Source: Solirubrobacterales bacterium
Lineage (GTDB): Bacteria > Actinomycetota > Thermoleophilia > Solirubrobacterales > Solirubrobacteraceae
Assembly: GCA_017354065.1 (NCBI GenBank)
Contig: JAFMRN010000142.1
Span: 1-6,411, forward strand
DNA length: 6,411 nucleotides
Reading direction: 5' to 3'
The notes beneath the pieces were generated by a model. That model was not told the origin of the DNA. It saw only the letters and a list, made by a program, of their open reading frames with translations, and made no database searches. Of the stretch, positions 1-5,421 are shown one piece after another. The translations under genes were made by a program, and so were the position numbers. Position 1 is the stretch's first letter; every line of letters begins with the position of its first letter.

Positions 1-2
1 TC

Positions 3-731
3 TCCGAGAACGGTGAGAAGTTCGCCGTCTTCGGCGGCGGCCTGCTGGGCTTTGAGATCGGCGGCGCGCTGGCGGCCCGTCGCGGCGCCGGCCTGACCTC
101 CGAGGTCACGGGCATCAAGTCCGAGAACGGCGCGCTCGTAGCTGAGCGTCCGATCCTGGCCGACTCCCAGATCTCGGTCTCCCGTTACAAGGGCGACCTG
201 GGCATCATCATCGGCCGGATCAACGCCTTTGAGGCCAAGCAGGTCGGCGGCGGCGAGCCCCAGATCGTGGACGTCGACGTGCAGTTCCAGGACTTCTCCA
301 ACGCCGCGCAGCTGGTCCAGCGCGGTGAGCAGCGCGGTGAGTCCGTGGACATCGAGGGCGCCGACGCGCTGGTCGCAGTCGGCCGTGGCTTCGGCTCGGC
401 AGAGAACCTGTCAATCGCCGATGATCTGGCCAAGGCCTTTGGTGGCAACACCGCCGTGGCCGCGACCCGTGCCGTCGTGGACGCCGGCTGGGCGCCGTAC
501 GCCTCACAGATCGGTCAGACCGGTAAGACGGTCGCACCGAAGCTGTACCTGGCGGCCGGTATCTCCGGCGCGATTCAGCACAAGGTCGGGATGCAGGCAT
601 CTGAGAACATCGTCGCGATCAACAAGGACGGGAACGCCCCGATCTTCGAGTTCTCCGATCTCGGCATCGTCGGCGATCTGAACAAGATCGTTCCGAAGCT
701 GACCGAGGCCATCAAGGCCAAAAAGGGCTAA
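3..731 (+). CDS. etfA: Electron transfer flavoprotein alpha subunit (EtfA/FixB), C-terminal part
   Basis: The reading frame is open from the left edge to TAA at 729-731 and gives 242 residues; the start codon and part of the N-terminal domain are outside the window. The visible C-terminal half is a textbook ETF alpha FAD domain: GRGFGSAENL, then TRAVVDAGW, then QIGQTGKTVAPKLYLAAGIS followed at once by GAIQHKVGM, then IVAINKD and the closing DLGIVGDL..VVP-like tail (here KIVPKLTEAIKAKKG). In the family these segments hold the FAD ADP and isoalloxazine. ETF alpha pairs with ETF beta to form a soluble heterodimer that collects electrons from acyl-CoA and related dehydrogenases. The gene for ETF beta is not visible and would be expected just upstream. 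The next gene, 14 bases downstream, encodes the ETF acceptor enzyme, which supports the call. Whether this is a bifurcating or ordinary ETF cannot be told without the beta subunit. Confidence 0.94.
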   Translation, partial: SENGEKFAVFGGGLLGFEIGGALAARRGAGLTSEVTGIKSENGALVAERPILADSQISVSRYKGDLGIIIGRINAFEAKQVGGGEPQIVDVDVQFQDFSNAAQLVQRGEQRGESVDIEGADALVAVGRGFGSAENLSIADDLAKAFGGNTAVAATRAVVDAGWAPYASQIGQTGKTVAPKLYLAAGISGAIQHKVGMQASENIVAINKDGNAPIFEFSDLGIVGDLNKIVPKLTEAIKAKKG

Positions 732-732
732 C

Positions 733-738
733 GGAGGT
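733..738 (+). promoter_or_regulatory. Ribosome binding site of the ETF-QO gene
   Basis: GGAGGT lies directly after the etfA stop codon and seven bases before the ATG at 746. It is the best Shine-Dalgarno sequence in the window. It fixes the start of the oxidoreductase at 746 and suggests both genes are translated from one message. Confidence 0.85.
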
Positions 739-745
739 CTGACCA

Positions 746-2515
746 ATGTCAGCAGCTGGAGCAAACACATCCAAGAAGCGTGGAGGCCGGAAGCCGACCC
801 CGCGCGAGTTTCCGCCGAACTTCAACGCCGAGCAGGAGGTCATCAAGCATGGCCTCGACCCCGAGGACGAGATCATCGAGGTCGGCGTGGCGATCGTCGG
901 TGGCGGCACCGCAGGGTTGGCTGCCGCCAACCGCCTGCTCCAGCTGCTGGCAGAGGACCCCGAGCTGATGGAGGAGCTCGGGGAGGTTCCGGTCGCGGTG
1001 ATTGAGAAGGCCAAGACGTGTGGCGGGCACATCATGTCCGGCGCGGTCATGGTCCCCAAGCCGCTGGAGGAGCTGTACCCGGACCTGACCCGGGAGGACT
1101 GGCGCAAGAAGAAGTTCGCCTTCGGCGAGGTGGAGAAGGACGCCGTCTACGTGATGCCGAACGGGAAGAAGGCGATCAAGTTCCCCGGGCCGCTGGCGCC
1201 GCCGAACTTCGCCAACCACGGTAATGAGGTCGTGTCCGTCTCCGCGCTGGCCCGCTACCAGCAGGAACAGGCTGAGGAGCAGGGCGCCTACATCCTGACC
1301 GAGACCTCCGCCACCCACCTGATCGTGGAGGACGGCAAGGTCGTCGGTGTGCGCTCCGGTGACAAGGGCCGCGGCAAGGACGGGGAGGAGCTCTCCAACT
1401 TCGAGCCCGGCACCGACATCAAGGCCAAGGCAGTGGTCCTGGCTGAGGGCAACTGGGGCCATCTGACCGGCGCCGCGATCCAGCACTTCGACCTGGCCAA
1501 GAACCGTGAGCCCCAAGTCTGGGAGCTCGGTGTCAAGGAGGTCTGGAAGGTCCCCAAGCCGCTTGACCGCGTGATCCACACGCTCGGGCCCTGGCCGCTG
1601 AAGACCAAGGCCAAGTACGGCCAGATGGGCGGCACCTGGCTGTACCCGATGAAGGACGAGACCACCGGCGATGACCTCGTCTCGATCGGTTTTGTGATCG
1701 GCCTGGAGTACCGCGACGCGACCACCAGCGCCCATGACCTGCTGCAGCTGTTCAAGACCCACCCGCTGGTCAAGGGCATCCTCGACGGCGGCGAGCGCGT
1801 CGCCTGGTCGGCCAAGGCGCTGCCCGGCGGCGGCTACTGGTCGATGCCGAAGCTGTCGATGCCCGGTGCCGTGCTGGTCGGCGATTCGGCCGGCCTGGTC
1901 GACGCGGTCGCGCTGAAGGGCGTGCACCACTGCATCCAGTCGGGCAAGCTCGCGGGTGAGGCGATCTACAAGAACCTCAAGCACGGCACCTCGCTGGAGT
2001 CCTATGAGAAGGCGATCGAGAAGAGCTCGACCGGCAAGGACCTGTGGGCTACGCGCAACACGCGCCAGCCGTTCCAGAAGGGTTTCTTCCGGGGTGCTCC
2101 GATCTCCGGCCTGGGCGTCGCCTCCAACGGTCACGCGCTGCCCGGGCGTTTCAAGTGGCACCGCAATGATGAGCAGGAGATGTTCATCGGCGACACCCGG
2201 GACTCCTACCCGACGCCGGACAACAAGTACATCTTCGACAAGCTCTCCTCGGTCTTCATCACCGGCAACGCGACGCGTGATGACGCGCCGAACCACATCC
2301 GGCTGGAGAAGCACGTGCCGCGTGAGATCGCCGAGACCTGGGTCTACATGTGCCCGGCCGGCGTCTATGAGCTGCCCGAGGACGCACCGGCCGAGGGTGA
2401 CGTCGACGTGATTGTCAACTACACGAACTGCGTGCAGTGCGGGGCGATCACGGCCAAGGGCGGGCGCCTGACGCCGCCCGAGGGTGGCGACGGGCCGCTG
2501 TACACGAACGTCTAG
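746..2515 (+). CDS. Electron transfer flavoprotein:quinone oxidoreductase (ETF-QO), variant Fe-S motif
   Basis: This 589-residue protein is in the usual 550-640 range for ETF-QO and is co-directional with etfA. ETF-QO oxidises reduced ETF and reduces membrane quinone. A dinucleotide-binding motif VAIVGGGTAGLAAA (residues 48-61) binds FAD. HTLGPWPL (278-285), VSIGFVIGLEY (312-322), PKLSMPGAVLVGDSAGLVDA (368-387) and KGVHHCIQSGKLAGEAI (391-407) follow the order of mammalian ETF-QO, including the second FAD contact region GDSAG. The C-terminal ferredoxin-like part starts at CPAGVYE (536-542) and ends in PPEGGDGPLY (577-586), again as in the family. The cluster motif is aberrant: NCVQCGAI has cysteines at 562 and 565, but isoleucine 568 where the third cysteine of CxxCxxC is expected. 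The only other cysteines are C92 and C396. The loop after HTLG is also a few residues longer than my memory of the mammalian sequence. Residues 1-43 form a polar, partly basic extension. FixC plus a fused FixX-like domain is the alternative name. Confidence 0.93.
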   Translation: MSAAGANTSKKRGGRKPTPREFPPNFNAEQEVIKHGLDPEDEIIEVGVAIVGGGTAGLAAANRLLQLLAEDPELMEELGEVPVAVIEKAKTCGGHIMSGAVMVPKPLEELYPDLTREDWRKKKFAFGEVEKDAVYVMPNGKKAIKFPGPLAPPNFANHGNEVVSVSALARYQQEQAEEQGAYILTETSATHLIVEDGKVVGVRSGDKGRGKDGEELSNFEPGTDIKAKAVVLAEGNWGHLTGAAIQHFDLAKNREPQVWELGVKEVWKVPKPLDRVIHTLGPWPLKTKAKYGQMGGTWLYPMKDETTGDDLVSIGFVIGLEYRDATTSAHDLLQLFKTHPLVKGILDGGERVAWSAKALPGGGYWSMPKLSMPGAVLVGDSAGLVDAVALKGVHHCIQSGKLAGEAIYKNLKHGTSLESYEKAIEKSSTGKDLWATRNTRQPFQKGFFRGAPISGLGVASNGHALPGRFKWHRNDEQEMFIGDTRDSYPTPDNKYIFDKLSSVFITGNATRDDAPNHIRLEKHVPREIAETWVYMCPAGVYELPEDAPAEGDVDVIVNYTNCVQCGAITAKGGRLTPPEGGDGPLYTNV

Positions 2516-2528
2516 CGGAGCGTTTCCT

Positions 2529-2560
2529 CGCCGGGGCTGAACTCAAAGTCAGCCCCGGCG
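2529..2560 (+). terminator. Strong GC hairpin, probable terminator after ETF-QO
   Basis: Arms CGCCGGGGCTGA (2529-2540) and TCAGCCCCGGCG (2549-2560) are perfectly complementary over 12 bp with an 8-base loop. The hairpin begins 13 bases after the ETF-QO stop codon. No run of T follows. Such U-less hairpins are common at gene ends in high-GC actinobacteria, so termination is likely but the mechanism is inferred. Confidence 0.75.
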
Positions 2561-2604
2561 CAGCGCGGTGGTTGTCATAGCCCGCTGCGGCAGGCTCGCG
2601 GTTT

Positions 2605-2626
2605 TATAACCCCACATGGGGTTATA
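2605..2626. promoter_or_regulatory. Perfect 22-bp palindrome upstream of rpmE (candidate operator)
   Basis: The arms TATAACCCCA (2605-2614) and TGGGGTTATA (2617-2626) are exact reverse complements separated by only CA. The two-base centre is too short for a good RNA loop, which favours a site read in DNA by a dimeric regulator over a terminator. No T-run follows it on either strand. The AT-end plus C4/G4-core layout resembles the general form of CsoR/RcnR-type operators, but I cannot name the regulator. Its promoter context is not clear: TTGTCA at 2572-2577 looks like a -35 box, but no -10 sits at the right distance. Confidence 0.5.
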
Positions 2627-2641
2627 GGTGTACTCCCAAAT

Positions 2642-2662
2642 CCGCGAGTCTACGATTCGCGG
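2642..2662 (+). other. Hairpin in the rpmE upstream region
   Basis: CCGCGAGTC (2642-2650) and GATTCGCGG (2654-2662) pair over nine positions with one G-U pair and a TAC loop. It sits between the palindrome and the nested structure next to rpmE. If transcription starts upstream of it, this would be part of a folded leader; if not, it has no evident role. Confidence 0.4.
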
Positions 2663-2666
2663 GTAT

Positions 2667-2712
2667 AGGAGGGGCGCCGCAGGCGGGCCTGCGCAAAACG
2701 CCCCGCTATCCT
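2667..2712 (+). promoter_or_regulatory. Nested stem structure just upstream of rpmE (possible L31 leader)
   Basis: AGGA (2667-2670) can pair with TCCT (2709-2712), GGGGCG (2671-2676) with CGCCCC (2699-2704), and inside it CGCAGG (2678-2683) with CCTGCG (2688-2693) around a CGGG loop. The structure ends ten bases before the rpmE ATG. Structured autoregulatory leaders in front of rpmE are known in actinobacteria and other phyla. I could not compare with their covariance models, so the assignment is a guess. It conflicts with the promoter reading of TATCCT at 2707-2712, because a start near 2719 would leave this segment untranscribed. Confidence 0.35.
2707..2712 (+). promoter_or_regulatory. Candidate -10 element of rpmE (near-leaderless start)
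   Basis: TATCCT fits the TANNNT actinobacterial -10 pattern and ends ten bases before the ATG at 2723, so transcription would begin about four bases before the start codon. No good Shine-Dalgarno sequence precedes this ATG (GAACCGAG at best). No convincing -35 is present. The same spacing is seen upstream of prfA. Confidence 0.4.
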
Positions 2713-2722
2713 GAACCGAGCC

Positions 2723-2956
2723 ATGAAGACCGACATTCACCCCGACTACGCTGAGGCAGTTGTTACCTGCACCTGCGGCAACAACTTCACCACGCGCTCG
2801 ACCAAATCAGAGATCCACGTAGAGATCTGTTCTGAGTGCCACCCGTTCTTCACGGGGCGCCAGAAGCTGGTTGACAGCGGCGGTCGTGTGGAGCGCTTCC
2901 AGCGTCGTGCCGCCAAGGGCCGCGCTTCCAAGGCCCAAGCTGCGGGCCGGTCCTAG
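2723..2956 (+). CDS. rpmE: 50S ribosomal protein L31 (zinc-binding type)
   Basis: The 77-residue product is L31, a small protein of the large ribosomal subunit near the subunit interface. It opens with MKTDIHPDY, as in most bacterial L31, and keeps SECHPFFTGRQ and GGRVERFQRR. Cysteines 16 and 18 (CTC) and 36 and 39 (CSEC) form the zinc site, so this is the C+ paralogue and not the zinc-free form made under zinc starvation. The tail after RRAAK is a basic, alanine-rich extension slightly longer than in E. coli. The ATG at 2723 gives the conserved N-terminus, so the start is secure despite the lack of a clear ribosome binding site. rpmE next to prfA is a common arrangement. A hairpin and a candidate promoter lie between the two genes, so prfA may also be transcribed on its own. 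Confidence 0.97.
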   Translation: MKTDIHPDYAEAVVTCTCGNNFTTRSTKSEIHVEICSECHPFFTGRQKLVDSGGRVERFQRRAAKGRASKAQAAGRS

Positions 2957-2965
2957 ACCAGTTCC

Positions 2966-2983
2966 TGCCGCCAACAAGCGGCA
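2966..2983 (+). terminator. Short hairpin between rpmE and prfA (weak terminator or attenuator)
   Basis: TGCCGC (2966-2971) and GCGGCA (2978-2983) form a perfect 6-bp stem with loop CAACAA, ten bases after the rpmE stop. It has no T-run and a short stem, so at most partial termination or RNA end protection can be inferred. Confidence 0.4.
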
Positions 2984-2991
2984 CCGGACCC

Positions 2992-2997
2992 TAAACT
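2992..2997 (+). promoter_or_regulatory. Candidate -10 element of prfA (near-leaderless start)
   Basis: TAAACT matches TANNNT with four of six bases of TATAAT. It ends ten bases before the ATG at 3008, predicting a leader of about four or five bases. No Shine-Dalgarno sequence is present before the ATG (CGGCCGTCTG), which is what a near-leaderless message would look like. No clear -35 was found. Confidence 0.45.
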
Positions 2998-3007
2998 CGG
3001 CCGTCTG

Positions 3008-4054
3008 ATGCTCGACATGGTCGAACAGATTGAAACGCGCTTCAAGGAGCTTGAGGCGGAGCTGGCCGACCCCGAGGTGATCGGCGACCGCAAGAAGTTC
3101 GAGACCGCGTCACGCGCCTACCGCGACCTTGAGGGCGCCGCCCGGCTCGCGGCGGAATACCGCCGCGCCTCAGATGACGCGGCCGGCGCGCGAGAGCTGC
3201 TCGCAGAGGGCGAGGACCCCGAGCTGCGGGAGCTGCTGCGTAACTCGACCGAGCGGATGGAACAGCTGGAGGAGGAGATTCGGCTGGCGATGGTCGAGCG
3301 TGACCCCAACAACGACAAGAACGTGATCATCGAGATCCGCGCCGGGGCCGGCGGCGATGAGGCCGGGCTGTGGGCCGGTGACCTGTACCGGATGCTGACC
3401 CGGTACGCGGAACGGCGCGGCTTCAAGTCAGAGCCGATGGAGATCTCAGAAGGCACCTACACGTTCGCGATTAGGGGTGACGGCGCGTACTCGGTGTTCA
3501 AGTTTGAGGGCGGCACCCACCGCGTCCAGCGCGTGCCGGAGACCGAGTCCCAGGGCCGCGTTCACACCTCGACGGCGACCGTGGCCGTGTTGCCCGAGGC
3601 CGACGAGGTGGACGTCGAGGTCGATCAGAACGACCTGGAGATCGACGTCTACCGCTCCTCGGGTCCGGGCGGCCAGTCCGTCAACACGACCGACTCCGCG
3701 GTGCGGATCACGCACAAGCCGACCGGCATAGTCGTGTCGATGCAGGATGAGAAGTCCCAGCTGCAGAACCGGCTGAAGGCGATGCGCGTGCTGCGCGCGC
3801 GGCTGTATGAGGCGGCGCTGGCAGAGCAACAGGCCGAGGTGGCCTCAGCCCGCTCCTCGCAGGTCGGAACCGGTGACCGCTCGGAGAAGATTCGCACCTA
3901 CAACTACGGCGAGCGGCGGGTCAAGGACCACCGGATCAACCTGCTGTTGCACAACCTCGACGGCATCCTCATGGGTGAGCTCGACGAGTTCACGGACGCG
4001 CTCCAGGACGATGAGAAGCGCCGGGCACTTGCCGATCACGCCGTGGCTAAGTGA
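3008..4054 (+). CDS. prfA: Peptide chain release factor 1
   Basis: This 348-residue class I release factor recognises UAA and UAG in the ribosomal A site and triggers peptidyl-tRNA hydrolysis. The coiled-coil N-terminal domain spans about residues 1-100. RAGAGGDEAGLWAGDLYRML (111-130) opens the core. The codon-reading tripeptide is PET (177-179) in HRVQRVPETESQGRVHTS, the PxT form that marks RF1; RF2 has SPF. The catalytic GGQ is at 221-223 in SSGPGGQSVNTTDSAVRITH. IRTYNYGERRVKDHRIN (295-311) is the conserved C-terminal signature. Length is a little under the E. coli 360. The ATG at 3008 gives MLDMVEQIE, matching MLDRL-type starts of homologues, so I prefer it to the ATG at 3017. The stop codon overlaps the GTG of prmC, whose product methylates the GGQ glutamine. 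Confidence 0.98.
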   Translation: MLDMVEQIETRFKELEAELADPEVIGDRKKFETASRAYRDLEGAARLAAEYRRASDDAAGARELLAEGEDPELRELLRNSTERMEQLEEEIRLAMVERDPNNDKNVIIEIRAGAGGDEAGLWAGDLYRMLTRYAERRGFKSEPMEISEGTYTFAIRGDGAYSVFKFEGGTHRVQRVPETESQGRVHTSTATVAVLPEADEVDVEVDQNDLEIDVYRSSGPGGQSVNTTDSAVRITHKPTGIVVSMQDEKSQLQNRLKAMRVLRARLYEAALAEQQAEVASARSSQVGTGDRSEKIRTYNYGERRVKDHRINLLLHNLDGILMGELDEFTDALQDDEKRRALADHAVAK

Positions 4055-4875
4055 GCGCCACCCGCACGCTCGCAGACGAGCTTGACTGGGCCACGCGATC
4101 CCTGGAGGAAGTCGGGATCGACACCGCCAGGCTGGACGCTGAGCTGCTGCTGGCCCATGAGTTGCGCACGGATCGCGCCAGCCTGGTGCTACGCGCCGAC
4201 GAACCGGTCGATTCCGATACCCGGACCCGTTACTACGCCTGGGTCGCGCGCCGCGCCGCGCATGAGCCGGTCGCCTACATCCTCGGGCGCCAGCCCTTCC
4301 GCCATATCGAGCTGGCGGTCGATCCGCGCGTCCTGATCCCGCGGCCTGAGACCGAGCTCTTGGTCGAGGCCGGGCTCGAGCTCGGCAGGGGCCAGCGTGT
4401 GGTCGACGTCGGCACGGGCTCGGGCGCCGTGGCCCTGGCGCTGAAACAGGAGCGGCCGGACCTGATGCTGACCGGGCTCGAGTCATCCGCAGCGGCGCTG
4501 GACGTGGCCCGGCTGAACGCCGCGCGGTTGCACCTGGAGGTGGACTTCCGCAGCTCGGACCTGCTTGATGACGAGCCCTATCAGGCGGTTCTGGCCAACC
4601 TGCCCTACGTGGCCGAGGGGGCGGCGCTGCCGGCGTCCGTGCACCGGTTTGAACCGGCCGGCGCGTTGTTTGGCGGGCCGGACGGGCTGGATGTGGTCCG
4701 CAGGCTGCTGTCGGTGGTCTCCGGCCGCGCGGAGATCGCCTTCATCGCGCTTGAGATCGGCTTTGACCAGGGAAAGCTGACCTGCGCGCTGGTCGAGGAA
4801 GCCGGCTTCTCCGGCGTTGAGGTCCGGAAGGATCTGGCAGGCCATGACCGTGTGGTGGTGGGGCGGAGGGCCTGA
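4051..4875 (+). CDS. prmC: Release factor glutamine N5-methyltransferase (PrmC/HemK), NLPY variant
   Basis: The 274-residue protein transfers a methyl group from S-adenosylmethionine to the GGQ glutamine of RF1 and RF2. The helical N-terminal domain (about 1-80) ends in HEPVAYILGRQPF (71-83), the release factor-binding region typical of PrmC. LIPRPETELLVE (95-106) and the AdoMet loop VVDVGTGSGAVALAL (117-131) follow. The active-site motif, normally NPPY, is NLPY at 183-186; the asparagine and final Pro-Tyr are kept. FEPAGALFGGPDGLDVVRRL (200-219) and DLAGHDRVVVGR (261-272) are also characteristic. Glu144 stands where an acidic residue after motif I usually binds the ribose. The GTG start lies within the prfA end (GTGA, four-base overlap) with no Shine-Dalgarno, so translation is probably coupled to prfA. 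A general N5-glutamine methyltransferase acting on another protein is much less likely here. Confidence 0.95.
   Translation: MSATRTLADELDWATRSLEEVGIDTARLDAELLLAHELRTDRASLVLRADEPVDSDTRTRYYAWVARRAAHEPVAYILGRQPFRHIELAVDPRVLIPRPETELLVEAGLELGRGQRVVDVGTGSGAVALALKQERPDLMLTGLESSAAALDVARLNAARLHLEVDFRSSDLLDDEPYQAVLANLPYVAEGAALPASVHRFEPAGALFGGPDGLDVVRRLLSVVSGRAEIAFIALEIGFDQGKLTCALVEEAGFSGVEVRKDLAGHDRVVVGRRA
4865..4870 (+). promoter_or_regulatory. Ribosome binding site of tsaC inside the prmC end
   Basis: GGAGGG lies within the last codons of prmC and seven bases before the GTG at 4878. It decides the tsaC start and shows tsaC can be translated independently on the shared message. Confidence 0.75.
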
Positions 4876-4877
4876 GC

Positions 4878-5384
4878 GTGCTCGAGTTCGAGCGTGTGAT
4901 CCAGACCGGGGGCATCGTGCTGTTCCCCTCAGACACCGTCTACGGCCTGGCCGTCGAACCCGACCGTGCGACACGCCTGTTCGCGCTGAAGGGCCGTGCC
5001 GCGGAGAAGCCCGCGGCGCTGATGTATTTCGACCTCGACGCGGCACTGGCCGCACATCCGGAGATCCCCGAGCGGGCGCGCGCGCTGCTGCCGGGGCCCG
5101 TGACCTTGGTGTTGCCAAGCGGCGTCGGGCTGCGCTGTGTGGACATCCCCGCGTTGGCCGGCGTGCGGATCCCGGTGCTGCAGTCGAGCGCGAACCGCGC
5201 CGGTGAGCCGAGCGTCCGGCGTCTGGCCGATGTCGATCCGGCGATCCGCGCCGGCGTCGACCTGGAGATCGACGGCGGCGAGCTGCCGGGGGTCGCATCG
5301 ACGGTCATCGATCTGCGTGACGGGTGGCGGATCCTGCGGGAGGGCGCGCTGGATGCCGGCTCTATCGCCCGGGCCCTTGGGTAA
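4878..5384 (+). CDS. tsaC: L-threonylcarbamoyladenylate synthase (TsaC/YrdC family), shortened
   Basis: The 168-residue YrdC-domain protein would make threonylcarbamoyl-AMP from threonine, bicarbonate and ATP, the first step of tRNA t6A37 formation, handing it to TsaB/TsaD/TsaE (not in this window). Family marks in order: GGIVLFPSDTVYGLAVEP (11-28), the KxR pair K38-R40 in ALKGRAAEKP, LLPGPVTLVLP (70-80), GVRIP (95-99), SSANRAGEPS (103-112), DGGELPGVASTVIDL (132-146) and ILREGA (152-157). The distance between GVRIP and SSAN is only three residues, where family members usually have a further helix of roughly 15-20 residues. The reading frame is intact through this point, so it is an in-frame deletion and not a frameshift. 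There is no C-terminal Sua5 domain. GTG start with a good ribosome binding site, two bases after prmC. The function is likely, but the deletion leaves some doubt about activity. Confidence 0.85.
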   Translation: MLEFERVIQTGGIVLFPSDTVYGLAVEPDRATRLFALKGRAAEKPAALMYFDLDAALAAHPEIPERARALLPGPVTLVLPSGVGLRCVDIPALAGVRIPVLQSSANRAGEPSVRRLADVDPAIRAGVDLEIDGGELPGVASTVIDLRDGWRILREGALDAGSIARALG

Positions 5385-5387
5385 GCT
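5382..5387 (+). promoter_or_regulatory. Candidate -10 element for the DUF4282 gene, overlapping the tsaC stop
   Basis: TAAGCT fits TANNNT and shares its first three bases with the tsaC stop codon. Transcription would begin near 5394 and leave a leader of about 28 bases that contains the ribosome binding site. No clear -35 box is visible, so read-through from tsaC is an equal possibility. Confidence 0.3.
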
Positions 5388-5404
5388 CGCGCCTTCATCA
5401 ACTC

Positions 5405-5414
5405 AAAGGGGGGG
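5405..5414 (+). promoter_or_regulatory. Ribosome binding site of the DUF4282 gene
   Basis: AAAGGGGGGG ends seven bases before the GTG at 5422. The frame is open far upstream into tsaC, so this purine run is what sets the start at 5422. Confidence 0.65.
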
Positions 5415-5421
5415 ATACGCC

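Noticed and set aside
749..2314. Long antisense open frame of 521 codons opposite the ETF-QO gene
   Set aside because: It mirrors the GC-rich codons of the sense gene, its product has low-complexity Leu/Val/Arg/Gly composition with no recognised motif, and the sense frame is a clear family member.
2572..2610. TTGTCA (2572-2577) with TATAAC (2605-2610) as a sigma-70 promoter
   Set aside because: The spacing is 27 bases, far from the 16-18 needed, and TATAAC is part of the palindrome.
2561..2722. Possible tRNA or other RNA gene in the hairpin-rich intergenic stretch
   Set aside because: There is no tRNA T-arm consensus, cloverleaf or CCA-proximal stem on either strand; the stems found do not assemble into one known RNA.
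2549..2740. Minus-strand open frame of 63 codons in the rpmE upstream region
   Set aside because: It has no ribosome binding site, crosses the hairpins and palindrome and the rpmE start, and resembles no family I know.
3008..3019. ATG at 3017 as the prfA start
   Set aside because: The first ATG gives MLDMVEQIE, which matches the N-terminus of other RF1 proteins, and fits the near-leaderless spacing.
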